A stretch of 64,000 nt of DNA from Gammaproteobacteria bacterium RIFCSPHIGHO2_12_FULL_35_23 (GCA_001801465.1 MGXT01000019.1:62001-126000), one strand, 5' to 3'. Shown: positions 1 to 10,800, counted from the stretch's first letter. Translations and numbers: made by a program. Notes: a model not told the origin generated them from the sequence alone.

Positions 1-476
1 ACAGCTACCGCTGAACCACCAGAGGAACCACCAGGGACTCGTTCAATATCCCAAGGATTTTTACAAGCACCATAATAGCTATTTTCATTAGAAGAGCCCA
101 TGGCAAATTCATCCATGTTAGTTTTGCCTAAAAGGACCATACCCGCTTGTTTTATTTTTGCAGTCAATGTCGATTCATAAGGGGCAATAAAATTATCCAG
201 CATTTTAGAGGCACAACTAGTTTTAATCCCTTCTGTACAAAAAATATCTTTATGAGCAATAGGAACACCCGTCAGCAAAGTGGCCTGGCCTTGAGCTCTT
301 GCTTGATCGGCTTGTTTGGCTTGTGCTAAAGCCAGCTCTTCAGTCAATGTAATATAAGCATTTAAAAGAGGATTGTATTGTTTAATACGTTCTAAATAAA
401 GTTTAGTTAATTCAACACTGGAGATAGCCTTGTTTGCTAAGGCCTTGCTAAGTTCACTAACAGTTTTATGGTACAT
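1..476 (-). CDS. gatA: Glu-tRNA(Gln)/Asp-tRNA(Asn) amidotransferase subunit A, N-terminal part
   Basis: N-terminal ~158 residues of the amidase subunit of the GatCAB complex, which converts misacylated Glu-tRNA(Gln) to Gln-tRNA(Gln). The frame reads from ATG at 476 down through the window edge with no stop. The amidase-signature landmarks are visible: [10 protein letters not shown] carrying the catalytic Lys near residue 78, [15 protein letters not shown], and the serine-rich [11 protein letters not shown] stretch holding the Ser-cisSer-Lys triad serines. It lies 9 bp after the gatC stop in the same orientation, the usual gatC-gatA-gatB order. The gene is incomplete only because the window ends. 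Identification is firm. Confidence 0.96.
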   Translation of the reverse strand, partial: MYHKTVSELSKALANKAISSVELTKLYLERIKQYNPLLNAYITLTEELALAQAKQADQARAQGQATLLTGVPIAHKDIFCTEGIKTSCASKMLDNFIAPYESTLTAKIKQAGMVLLGKTNMDEFAMGSSNENSYYGACKNPWDIERVPGGSSGGSAVA

Positions 477-485
477 GAATGGTCC

Positions 486-773
486 TTATACTTCTTCAAT
501 AACTTTAGGGACTAAAAATAAGCCAGCCTCCTGTGCAGGGGCATTTTTTAAGAAGAGTTCACGTTGATTAGTTTCAGTTACCTCATCATTTCGTAAGCGT
601 TGATTAATTTCTAAGGGGTGGGCCAGAGGGGCTATCCCATGAGTATCCACTTCATTCATTTTATTTATAAAATTCAATATGTTATTAACATCATTCGTTA
701 GTGAGAGCAGCTCCCTATCGTTCACATCGAGACGTGCTAAAAAAGCAATTTTTTTGATTTCATCAACTTTCAT
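486..773 (-). CDS. gatC: Glu-tRNA(Gln) amidotransferase subunit C
   Basis: Small subunit (95 residues) that bridges GatA and GatB. The start is placed at ATG 773, giving MKVDEIKKIAFLARLDV, which matches the usual family N-terminus. An in-frame TTG at 827 would add 18 hydrophobic residues not typical of GatC. Seen in the sequence: IAFLARLDV, a central helix LNFINKMNEVDT, then the conserved IAPLAHPLE..RLRNDEV and the C-terminal LFLVPKVIE tail. First gene of a gatCA(B) operon. In many gammaproteobacteria gatC is transcribed divergently from mreB; here about 4.6 kb of accessory DNA separates them. Confidence 0.95.
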   Translation of the reverse strand: MKVDEIKKIAFLARLDVNDRELLSLTNDVNNILNFINKMNEVDTHGIAPLAHPLEINQRLRNDEVTETNQRELFLKNAPAQEAGLFLVPKVIEEV

Positions 774-957
774 AATGAAAAATACCTTGCAATAAATGAG
801 GGCAATCATTTTACCTTGGATAAGCATTAAAAACTAGTTTTGTGCTCAATTGAATAAAAAATTATTATAAAAACTGAGCGAAGATTTAATAAATATGGTA
901 GAAAGAGTTAATATTATTATGATGACCAAAAGGCGATAGCTTAAAAGGAGTTGAATA

Positions 958-1452
958 ATGAATGGTAAGAAATTGACAACAGGGATTTTATTATTGTTAC
1001 CGATCATTGTTTTTGCCAGTGGCAGTGCTTGTGGTTCGTTATTTTCCGTGACGACCCGAACCAATAGTGCCGCGTTTCCTAGTGATTTTATAGGTAGATT
1101 TACTACTCCTGCTGAAACTGGTAAGACAGAGACAGTGGAAGTATTTTTTTACATCGATAATGGTTGCGTGACTCCTGCTACCGCAGGGCCAGATCTTTTT
1201 GATGGCTGTAATGATGCTGCACACGCTAGTGGTACTTATGGGTTTAGTCAGCTTAATACCTATAAAGTTATAGCTGGAGATGTAGGAGATATTGGTTCAA
1301 TACGCTGCGTAAAATTTACAGATGGCAATGCTGCAGGCAATACAGGTCTTGTCAACATTACTTGTTCCGATGTAACTAGCCGTTGCACACCGCAAGTGCC
1401 CGGGGAATCCGTTACACTTGCTACACTAACGCTCTCAGGGGTAAGTTGCTAA
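958..1452 (+). CDS. Secreted Cys-rich protein, tandem paralogue 1
   Basis: Unrecognised 164-residue protein. It has an AAGGAG ribosome-binding site 8 bp before the ATG and a signal peptide (residues 1-24: MNGKK, a hydrophobic core, then SGSAC). The mature part holds seven cysteines spread evenly to the last residue (SGVSC), suggesting disulfide-stabilised export to periplasm or outside. It shares with the next gene the cores CGSLFSV, DNGC, GCND..HA..TYGFSQ.NTYKV, IRCV.F.D, ITC and PQ.PGESV, so the two arose by duplication. The 41-bp gap to the paralogue suggests one transcript. No catalytic motif is seen. It belongs to the accessory insert between gatC and mreB. Confidence 0.85.
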   Translation: MNGKKLTTGILLLLPIIVFASGSACGSLFSVTTRTNSAAFPSDFIGRFTTPAETGKTETVEVFFYIDNGCVTPATAGPDLFDGCNDAAHASGTYGFSQLNTYKVIAGDVGDIGSIRCVKFTDGNAAGNTGLVNITCSDVTSRCTPQVPGESVTLATLTLSGVSC

Positions 1453-1493
1453 AAGCTAAGATATAATAAATAGGATAACGAAGATAAGAGGCG

Positions 1494-1991
1494 ATGATGA
1501 TAAGAAAATGGATAATAGGAAGTTTTTTGTTATTTCTAGTAGCGCTTACTAGCGCTGCTGGATTTGCTTGTAATCACGGTTCGTTGTTTTCGCTGGTTTC
1601 GCCAATGCAGGGTGTGACCGCACCGAGTGATGCTATAGGTCTTTTTACTACCTCGTCTACTTCAGGTAAGACAGTGGGTGTTACGGTGCAGTTTTTTACA
1701 GATAATGGTTGTACGACCGCAGGCGCTGCCCCAACTATTTTTCAAGGATGTAACGATGTTTCACATGCCGGCATAACCTATGGGTTTAGTCAAACAAATA
1801 CGTATAAAGTAGCTGCAGCAAGTGGAGTAGCGCTTGGAGCTATACGTTGTGTGGAGTTTGTCGATCAAAATAATATTGCTGATAACGGTGCTGTTGATAT
1901 TACTTGTCTAGGTGTAAATACTTGTAGTCCTCAAACACCTGGGGAGTCAGTTAATTTGGGTACCATCACTAACTCACCCGGGGATTGTTAA
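1494..1991 (+). CDS. Secreted Cys-rich protein, tandem paralogue 2
   Basis: Unrecognised 165-residue protein, paralogous over its whole length to the gene just upstream. The signal peptide (MMIRKWIIGSFLLFLVALTS..GFAC) is followed by the same seven-cysteine layout and the TYGFSQTNTYKV and QTPGESV blocks. An AAGAGGCG ribosome-binding site precedes two adjacent ATG codons (1494 and 1497); either could start the protein. Sequence divergence between the copies is substantial, with conserved cysteines and divergent loops, so the duplication is old and both copies appear maintained. Probably an exported protein of the same disulfide-rich fold; no function can be assigned. It ends 208 bp before the lasso-precursor-like gene; a link is not shown. 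Confidence 0.84.
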   Translation: MMIRKWIIGSFLLFLVALTSAAGFACNHGSLFSLVSPMQGVTAPSDAIGLFTTSSTSGKTVGVTVQFFTDNGCTTAGAAPTIFQGCNDVSHAGITYGFSQTNTYKVAAASGVALGAIRCVEFVDQNNIADNGAVDITCLGVNTCSPQTPGESVNLGTITNSPGDC

Positions 1992-2186
1992 TAAATAGTA
2001 GCCAGTAGATTATCAAAATATATAAAGTTTGATCAATTTATAAGATAAGCTTTATTTTAGGGGTTGTTATTTAACCCTCAAGAGGTGTTATAATTTTTGA
2101 CCATTAGGCTTACTTTTTTGGCGTTTTAGGTAATAACACTTTATTTTTATTAATAAATAATTATGATGGTAAGTGAAGTTAGGGAT

Positions 2187-2190
2187 AGGA
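2187..2190 (+). promoter_or_regulatory. Ribosome-binding site of the lasso precursor
   Basis: AGGA within the purine-rich run agggatagga, 9 bp before the ATG at 2200. It supports translation of the short ORF, which would otherwise be easy to dismiss by length. Confidence 0.6.
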
Positions 2191-2199
2191 TAATTTTGC

Positions 2200-2352
2200 A
2201 TGAATTTGGACAATAACAGTCACTGTTTTAATGACAATCAAAAGACTGCGCGAGCTTTTTGGCAGGCTCCTCAACTAACCGAAATGGATATTAATTTTAC
2301 AAAAGGGGTTGTTACTTTACTATTTGAAGATCAAACCGGTATTGCTTCCTAG
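2200..2352 (+). CDS. Putative lasso peptide precursor
   Basis: A 50-codon ORF just upstream of a lasso-cyclase-like gene, too short for routine ORF calling. Residues 1-35 read as a leader and residues 36-50 (GVVTLLFEDQTGIAS) as the core. Three lasso hallmarks are present: Thr at leader position -2 (NFTK before the core, the same TK|G junction as microcin J25), Gly at core position 1, and an acidic residue at core position 8 (Glu) or 9 (Asp) able to close an isopeptide ring. The leader segment FWQAPQL..MDI..T resembles the YxxPxLxxxGxxxxxT motif bound by RRE domains, with Trp in place of Tyr. The tail would be only six or seven residues. Family rules are established; the assignment to this ORF is inference. 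Confidence 0.75.
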   Translation: MNLDNNSHCFNDNQKTARAFWQAPQLTEMDINFTKGVVTLLFEDQTGIAS

Positions 2353-2471
2353 CCTTTCTTATAGATTTAAAAGCAGTCACACTAATTTTATTTTGCTAAA
2401 AGCCTTGATAGTTTGTACCTTTACCAGCTTATGATTATTAAAATTAAAGAAGCAACATAGGATTTTTATTA

Positions 2472-3890
2472 ATGTTCTATTGCTATGAGGGTGATAAGCT
2501 TATCACCGGTCAATCTCTACCTGAAATAATTACACAGTTGCCTCAAGCGCCAGCATTTAATCATCAGTATCTTCAAGATTATTTAACGCAAGGACTTTTT
2601 TTTCGGCAAGCTAATAATAATAGTACGGTATTTAAAAATATCTATCGAATACCTTTTGGCTATGAGCTATCTGCTACAGGAACATTGCAGCGAGCTTGGA
2701 ATATATACGATAAAGGTGAAATTGAAGAACCAAAAAACTTACTTCTACAATTCCAAGAAAAGTTAACGGATGCAGTGACAAAATGTTTGGTCCAGGCAAA
2801 TAAAGTAGGGCTCGAATTAAGTGGCGGCTTGGACTCTTCTTCGGTGGCGGCGCTAATTAGACAAGCTTTACCTGAGGTAGAGCTTATTGCTTTTACTAAT
2901 GGGCTACCCAAAAATTCAATTCTTGAAAAAAAAATGCTATATGATGAGTCAGCTTATAGTCGGCAAGTGGCTCAACACTTACGATTACAGCAAATAATCA
3001 TCAATTCTGACTATGACTTTCATACATTGGTTGAACGTTATACTGAGTTATTAGGGAGTTTCTCTGAGGTTATTTTTCCATTTTTAAACTATCGTTGTTA
3101 TGAATTAGCACAACAGGCAGGGATTGATACGCTATTTTCTGGTTTTGGTGGCGATGAAATGGTTAGTCAGCAAGCGGGACGTTATTTACATGAATTAAAG
3201 GCTTCCAGAAAATATATTCACTATTATTATGAAAAATTACGCAGCAAGAATACCAAAGATTGGTTGCGTATTTTGAAAATATTAAAAAATACTGCTTCGC
3301 GTTTGGTCATGCCAGTGACACACCAAGATTTTTTAAAAATAATGATTGAGCAGCCAGAAGTACCAGAACTAGCAACAGTACAAGAATATGAATTTGCTTT
3401 AATTCAAGGAGCTTTATCTACCCATTTAGATCGCAGAGTGAGTACTTTAAAATCATTAAGCGCACATTATGGTATCACTTATCAATTTCCGTTATTAGAT
3501 CCTGAGTTATTGCAATTTTTTCATAGACTTCCTAGTTCGTTTAAAAGAAAACACGGTAAGGGTCGTTATGCACTGCGACAAGTTATGCAACACCTATTAC
3601 CTAAAAATATTGTTTGGCGATCAGATAAAGAAGGCGGTACAGTGCCAGCAGCCCAAGATGCTTTTGTCAGAGCCTTGCCAAAATTGTTTTTAGAGAGAGT
3701 AAGTCCTGGTTATCAAGGAGTATTGAAAGACTATATTGAGATACCGAAATTGATTAAACGTATTGAAAAAGAAATTATTCATGATGCAGGTTTATTAAGA
3801 TTATCTTTAATGGTGATGATGTTTGTTCATCTTGAAAGCTGGTTGCCTAAACAAAAATATAAAAATGCAGTAAGTAAATTCTCATATTAA
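2472..3890 (+). CDS. Asparagine synthetase-like lasso peptide cyclase (C protein)
   Basis: A 472-residue ATP-dependent amidotransferase-like protein. The synthetase domain is clear: PPi-loop SGGLDSS at residues 117-123, SGFGGDE near 220, and C-terminal FPLLDPELL..LP and LR..M..LLP..I..R.DK blocks. These are shared by AsnB and lasso macrolactam synthetases, which adenylate the core Asp/Glu side chain. The N-terminal glutaminase-like domain is shortened: the protein begins around the FYCYEGDKL strand and lacks a catalytic Cys2, as lasso cyclases do. Microcin J25 McjC carries about 85 more residues before the PPi loop, so the N-terminus may be truncated. It lies 119 bp after the putative precursor. 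No B protein (RRE/protease) or dedicated exporter follows. An ordinary AsnB homologue is a less likely alternative. Confidence 0.8.
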   Translation: MFYCYEGDKLITGQSLPEIITQLPQAPAFNHQYLQDYLTQGLFFRQANNNSTVFKNIYRIPFGYELSATGTLQRAWNIYDKGEIEEPKNLLLQFQEKLTDAVTKCLVQANKVGLELSGGLDSSSVAALIRQALPEVELIAFTNGLPKNSILEKKMLYDESAYSRQVAQHLRLQQIIINSDYDFHTLVERYTELLGSFSEVIFPFLNYRCYELAQQAGIDTLFSGFGGDEMVSQQAGRYLHELKASRKYIHYYYEKLRSKNTKDWLRILKILKNTASRLVMPVTHQDFLKIMIEQPEVPELATVQEYEFALIQGALSTHLDRRVSTLKSLSAHYGITYQFPLLDPELLQFFHRLPSSFKRKHGKGRYALRQVMQHLLPKNIVWRSDKEGGTVPAAQDAFVRALPKLFLERVSPGYQGVLKDYIEIPKLIKRIEKEIIHDAGLLRLSLMVMMFVHLESWLPKQKYKNAVSKFSY

Positions 3891-4013
3891 TTTTTCTCTT
3901 CTTTGTTAATAATTTAAGATAGACTCCTTTCATCCCGCACGTTTATTTACATCTTTATTATACTATTTTTAATTTACTTTTTAAATTTCCAGTTTTTTTA
4001 TAAGAATTTTAGT

Positions 4014-5025
4014 ATGACTAAAAATACTAAAAGTCGCTCTAATAACTCCTCTCATGATAAAGCATTTAAAGCTGGTATGACGAATATGAGGGTGGTTAAA
4101 AATTTTTTTCACTTATTGTTTGCCTACTTCAATACGAAGTTATGTCAATTTAAATACTTTGACATTAGAACCAGGTAGTTTTATTGATAAGGAATTACGA
4201 GAATATGAAACAGATATTTTATATAGCGTACAATTAAATAAATTTAATAAAAAAAGAATTTATACCTATTTTTTAGTGGAACATACTAGTCGTCAAGATA
4301 AGTGGCTGAGCTTTAGATTAATTAAATACATGTGTAGAATTGTAGACCAATTAAAAAAGCAAAAGCCTAGGCTCGAGGGCTTACCACTGATTATTCCATT
4401 AATTTGTTATAATGGTAAAAGAGCTTATCGCCCATCGACGTATGTTTTTGATTTATTTAATGAATTAAAGCCTATAGCGGAAAAGGTGTTTACTTCTCCT
4501 TTTAAGTTAGTGGATTTTAATCTGATTGCAGATGAACAAATTAGAAAGCATCGTTGGTCAGGACTCATGGAGTTTTGCTTAAAACACGCAAAACGAGGTG
4601 ATTTATTATTGTCGACGGTCAAAGCAGCGTGGCATCCAATAGTCGTTAAGCTATTAGAAAGACGAGAAGAAGACATTGATGAATATGCGTTAAGTTTGAT
4701 AAACTATATGCTAGAAGTAAGCGCTGAAGACGGAGAGGAATTTTTAGAAGAGTTTTTGCAGTTAACGAGGATTAACCCGGAGGTAGAAAGAAAAATGCTT
4801 ACCATGAAACAACAACTTGAAGCGAAGGCAAGATGGCAAGGCAAACAAGAGGGCATTGAACAAGGTATAGAGCAAGGAAGAGAACAGGGTATAGAACAGG
4901 GTATAGAGCGAGGAAAGCTTGTTATCATTAAAAATCTTTATAATAAATTTCGTGATATTAATCAGGTTGCTGCTTTATCAGGAATAGAGTCCAAAGAAGT
5001 TAAAAGACTGTTAGCAAAAAATTAA
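4014..5025 (+). pseudogene. Rpn/YhgA-family recombination-promoting nuclease, frameshifted
   Basis: PD-(D/E)XK nuclease of the Rpn/YhgA (transposase_31) family. The N-terminus starts at ATG 4014 (MTKNTKSRSNNSSHDKAFK, then GMTNMRVVKNFF) in one frame. The rest continues in another frame from about 4115 (LPTSIRSYVNLNTLTLEPGSFIDKELREYETDILYSV), so a frameshift lies at about 4095-4122. Joined, the two halves give the normal family order: HD..FK, DL.TL.L.PGSFID.EL and SD.LY..., then a C-terminal repeat tail. The larger fragment alone is 301 residues from a TTG. A single-nucleotide error would also explain it. These genes are mobile-like and common in decaying Legionellales and Rickettsiales genomes. 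It closes the accessory block before mreB. Confidence 0.82.
4852..4911 (+). repeat. Five tandem 12-bp units encoding GIEQ-like repeats
   Basis: Five consecutive 12-bp units reading GIEQ, GIEQ, GREQ, GIEQ, GIER in the Rpn-family gene. Such G-x-E-Q tails are a known feature of the family and can change length by slippage. Confidence 0.8.
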
Positions 5026-6464
<1,439 letters not shown>

Positions 6465-6470
6465 ATAGCT

Positions 6471-6475
6471 GAGGA
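6471..6475 (+). promoter_or_regulatory. Ribosome-binding site supporting an ATT start for mreC
   Basis: GAGGA ends 7 bp before the ATT codon at 6483. No ATG, GTG or TTG lies between the in-frame TAG (6477-6479) and the transmembrane segment, so this site favours initiation at ATT rather than at the internal TTG 6540. Confidence 0.5.
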
Positions 6476-6482
6476 TTAGGCT

Positions 6483-7388
6483 ATTAAACGTATTTTTATA
6501 AAAGATACCACTTTAGGATGGCGAGCCTCTATTTTTATATTGCTTGCCATTGTATTAATGGTAGCGGATTGTTACAACAAAACTTTTCATTATTGGCGTG
6601 AGAATGCAGAACTTATTGTTACGCCTATCGAATATACCGTTAATTTACCTTTAGAATTTGTTGAAAACTTAGTAACTGATTTAGAAACTCAACATTCCTT
6701 AATAAAAGAAAATGCTGAATTAAGAGCCAGAATGTTATTATTACAAGCACAAATTCAGCAGATGTTAACTATCCAAAGTGATAATCAACAATTAAAAGAA
6801 TTATTACAGGCTTCAGGGCGAGCAGGTGGACGAGTTTTACAAGCACAAATTTTAGCTATTTCACCAGATCCTTATTTAGATCAAATTATTATTGATAAAG
6901 GTAGAAAACAGGGGGTTTATCAAGGCCAACCTGTTTTAGATGCTTATGGGATTATGGGACAGGTCATTCAAGTAGGGTTATTTACCAGTCGGGTGCTATT
7001 GCTAACAGACAATAGTAGCGCAATTCCCATACAAGATAGTCGCAGTGGGGTGAGAGCTATTGCAGTAGGTAATAGCCGGTTAAATATCTTAGTCTTACCG
7101 AATGTTACTCAAACGGAAGATATTAAAGAAGGCGATTTGCTTATTGCTTCAGGCTTAGATCAACATTATCCCTATGGTTATCCAGTAGGTACGGTTGCCA
7201 AAGTGACTTATATTCCTGGTGATCAATTTATGCAGGTTGTTATTACACCTGCCGCGTATTTGGAGCGGAGTCGCTTAGTACTATTAGTATGGCCACTTAA
7301 CATGCCCATCGACAAAAATGTTGAAAATGGCTTGCAAAAAGCCATAAAACATCCATTAAGTAATTTTCAGGGAGAGGTTTCTCAATGA
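6483..7388 (+). CDS. mreC: Rod shape-determining protein MreC
   Basis: Periplasmic scaffold of the elongasome, with one N-terminal membrane anchor, a coiled coil and a beta-rich domain. Reading from ATT 6483 gives xKRIFIKDTTLGWRASIFIL, then the anchor LLAIVLMVAD, which restores the basic pre-anchor region of normal MreC and gives about 301 residues. Starting at TTG 6540 would delete it and half the anchor. Coiled coil: about residues 75-115 (LIKENAELRARMLLLQAQIQ). Then comes the MreC core with VLQAQILAISPDPYLDQIIIDKG, GIMGQVIQVG and EGDLLIASGLDQHYPYGYPVG. The stop overlaps the mreD start (ATGA). Identity is certain; the rare ATT start is inferred. Confidence 0.95.
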   Translation: MKRIFIKDTTLGWRASIFILLAIVLMVADCYNKTFHYWRENAELIVTPIEYTVNLPLEFVENLVTDLETQHSLIKENAELRARMLLLQAQIQQMLTIQSDNQQLKELLQASGRAGGRVLQAQILAISPDPYLDQIIIDKGRKQGVYQGQPVLDAYGIMGQVIQVGLFTSRVLLLTDNSSAIPIQDSRSGVRAIAVGNSRLNILVLPNVTQTEDIKEGDLLIASGLDQHYPYGYPVGTVAKVTYIPGDQFMQVVITPAAYLERSRLVLLVWPLNMPIDKNVENGLQKAIKHPLSNFQGEVSQ

Positions 7389-7864
7389 AGACAAAAATAG
7401 GGGTGGTTTGGTTGACTCTTTTGTGTGCTTTAGCTTTAGATATTTTACCTTTACCAACCTGGATTTTATGGTTACGACCTAGTTGGACACTGTTGGTATT
7501 AATCTATTGGGTCATGATGATACCTGATCGGATTAGTGTAGGCTATGCATTTATTTTAGGGGTATTGTTAGACTTATTAGAGGGGACTGTTTTAGGTCAA
7601 CATGCGGTGGCGATGGTTTTAGTTATTTATTTAGTTGCAAAATTTTATAAGCGGATGCAGGTGTTTGCTATACAACAACAGATGTTAATGGTATTTTTAT
7701 TGTTGCTTTTATATAAATTAATCATATTTATACTTCAAGGATTCTTAGGGCAGTTGCCTACTTCTTTATTGTATTGGATATCAATTTTAGTAGGTACTCT
7801 ATTATGGCCATGGATTTATTTGTTACTCCAAGGTTGGCGAAATCGAATACCTGAAGAATTTTAA
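7385..7864 (+). CDS. mreD: Rod shape-determining protein MreD
   Basis: Polytopic inner-membrane protein (159 residues, about five hydrophobic segments) that works with MreC, RodA and PBP2. The family signature LRPSWTLLVLIYWVMMIPDRISVGYAFILGVLLDLLEGTVLGQHA is recognisable (the R.P....L.yW....P..........G...D...G...G.H pattern). The start overlaps the mreC stop by four bases, indicating translational coupling. Here mreD is followed directly by yhdP; the maf and rng genes that intervene in E. coli and Pseudomonas are absent from this spot. Confidence 0.96.
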   Translation: MKTKIGVVWLTLLCALALDILPLPTWILWLRPSWTLLVLIYWVMMIPDRISVGYAFILGVLLDLLEGTVLGQHAVAMVLVIYLVAKFYKRMQVFAIQQQMLMVFLLLLLYKLIIFILQGFLGQLPTSLLYWISILVGTLLWPWIYLLLQGWRNRIPEEF

Positions 7865-7898
7865 AAAAGATTTATTGCTATTAGCATAAGAAAAAATT

Positions 7899-10800
7899 AT
7901 GAAAGAAAATTTTTGGATGAGAGTTTACCACAAGACATTGTTGATTTTAGCAATAGTCATCATGGTTTGTGCGATTATATTTACAGTTACCCGCTTGTTA
8001 ACGCCACTTTTTAATTCTCATCGCAATGCGTTTGAGGCTTTAACTAGTAAGATTGCTGGTGTGCCAGTTACTTTTGATAAAATTTCATTCGGTTGGCGAG
8101 GAATTGAGCCAGAAATATTATTAGATAATGTCAAAGTTTATAGGGCAAACTCTACAATGCAGATACTGGCTATCAATAAGCTTTATATTTCTGTAAGCAT
8201 TGTTGATTCAATCTTAGCCTGGCAATTTAGGCCTAGTATACTTACGGTTTCTGGAGTGGAACTTTCAATTAAATATTTACCTAATGGCCAGTTTACAGTT
8301 AATGATATGAATCTTTCACAAGGATCTTCTAATCAAGCAGATAGAAGTTTAAAAACCGATAAAGTAATTGTTTGGTTGTTAACCCAGCATAGAATTTATT
8401 TAAAAGCAGTGACTGTTAATTATTATGATCAGCAACAGCATTTATATCCTCTTTTTATACAGCAAATAGGATTACAAAATAATGGTAAACGACATAATTT
8501 AGCAGGTATGGTTGATTTAATGTCAACCCCTACAAATTTACAGTTTGTCGTAAAAATGCATGGTAACCCTGCCCATTGGCAGCAAAGTACTATTAATGCT
8601 TATTTTAATTTAAAAAATATAAACTTAACGCGGTGGTTATCTTGGCATACTTATGAGGGCTATCAGCTTTCTGGCGGTTATGGTAATACAGAAGTTTGGT
8701 TGAATTGGCGCCGTGGTCAGTGGCTAAGTATTCATAGTCAGGTAGCGTTACAAAATTTAAAATTACATTCCTTGTTGTTAAAGGAAAGTTATTTAATTCA
8801 CGATTTTGCAGCAGCTTTAATTTGGCAGCCTACCACTAAAGGTTGGCAATTTAGTGCTAATAATATGCAGATCTCTACAGGTGCTTATCAGTGGCCAGCT
8901 ACCCAGCTAATCATTAATTATAATAATCCAACGAGTTTAAATAACGTAGCAGCTTACCATGTGTGGTTGAACTTCGCTCAGCTTGGTGATATTCGGCGAT
9001 TTTTGCAAGGAAGCTCATTATTGCCAACTAACTTGAAGCAGCAATTGTTGCAATCTAATATTAAAGGTGAGTTAAAAAATATTAATTATACTGCATCGGG
9101 TACACTTTTTAATCCTGCAAATTTTCAAGTTTCTTTAAATTTAACCAATGTATCGATTGCGCGTTTTAATAATTTTCCAGGGGTTACTAATGTTTCTGGC
9201 TATTTAGTTGATAGTCCAGCTACCGGATTTATTCAATTACAGGCTAGTAATACGAGTTTAGATTTTGGTAATTTATTTTCGGTGCCTTTAGCCATTTCTC
9301 GCCTGCATGGTAAAATAATTTGGCATCATCAAAGTGATGGGAGCTGGCGAATTAAAGGTAAACACTTGCTGATAGCAAATGCTGACTTAGGGTTGAATGG
9401 TGAGGTTGCTTTACAATTTAATAAAGGACAAGTATCGCCTTATCTAAGCTTATTAGCAGGTTATAATATTGTTAGTCCCATGGTAGCAGTAAAATATTTG
9501 CCGGTTGCGATTATTCCTAAAGATACGGTTGCTTGGCTTAAACAAGCATTTCTTGCAGGTAAGCCGTTAATTGGAACAGTGATTATTCGTGGCAACATGG
9601 CTGATTTTCCCTTTAATCAAAATCAGGGTGTCTTTAGAGTTGAAACGAAGGTTCAAGACACCACCTTAAAATATTCTAATAATTGGCCACCGATTACCCA
9701 TATTAATGCTGATTTGGTGTTTGTAAACCATTCGATGATTGTTAGTGCTAGTAATGGCAAGATTCTAAATGGAACATTAATGCCAACCAAAGTAGTAATT
9801 CCTACTATTGCGCCAGATCAACCTGTAACGCTGGTTATTGATGGTGGTGTAAAAGACGAAGCGAGCGATTTGTTTCAATTTATCAAACAAACACCTTTAA
9901 ATGCTACCATTGGTCAAGCTTTACAATCCATAGGATTGCAGGGACTATTATTGGTACAGCTTCATATTAACTTACCGTTAAATAAAGTAGATCAAGTGCA
10001 AACAAGTGGTCAAATTCAATTTAACAGCAATACGCTAAGTATAAATGGCTGGCCGTTACAATTTACTAATCTGCAGGGGACCTTGGGATTTAATAATACC
10101 AAGTTTTCTGCAAAAGAAATAACAGCTAAACTCTTGGGGCAGCAGGTTACAGCTTCTGTTAATACAATCGGATCTACTAACACCCAAGTTAAATTTGTCA
10201 GCACAATTAGTACAGCAATTTTAGCTAAACAATATAGTTTTTTAAATAAAATTCCTATCAGTGGTACAACAGGTATTAATGGAGTTGTAAATTTTTATAA
10301 TCAATCAACTGGTCAAAATAATGTGATCATTAACTCTGATCTTTATGGGATACAGTGGGCTTATCCTGCGCCTTTTACCAAAGTTCAGCAGCAAGTTATG
10401 CCTTCTACTGTGAAAGTATTGTTTGGTACAAACAAACCTTTACAGGTTTTGGTAGATGTGTCTAATTTTGTTCATGCAGCTTTAAGCTTTAATAACCAAA
10501 ATAATCAACTGAAGTTTTATAGTGGTAATATAAGATTTGGGCAATCAGCAGCAGCTATTCAGTCTGCTTCAGGGTTTTTAATAGATGGTAATTTGCCTAG
10601 TTTTAATTGGCAAACTTGGCAACAATACTTAGCTAAGCAAACAGGGGATAGTAATACAAGCTCTGCTAATCTCAAAGCTGTAGTGAAACAATATTTACGT
10701 TTATTAGATGTTAACATAGGTGTTTTATCAATTAATACTTATGCCTTTAAGCCAGCAGAAGTAAAATTTTCCTATGGTAATGGTGCTTGGTTAGTTTCCC

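Noticed and set aside
1039..1224. Minus-strand ORF across the first Cys-rich gene
   Set aside because: Antisense to a gene with signal peptide, ribosome-binding site and a full-length paralogue.
2058..2080. GGGTT...AACCC inverted repeat after the second paralogue as a terminator
   Set aside because: Only about five base pairs and no T-tract follows directly.
4704..4928. Minus-strand ORF with repeated Ser-Ile-Pro-Cys units
   Set aside because: It is the antisense of the 12-bp repeats in the Rpn-family gene; its periodicity comes from them.
6540..6542. TTG as the mreC start
   Set aside because: It falls inside the membrane anchor and loses the basic pre-anchor segment conserved in MreC.
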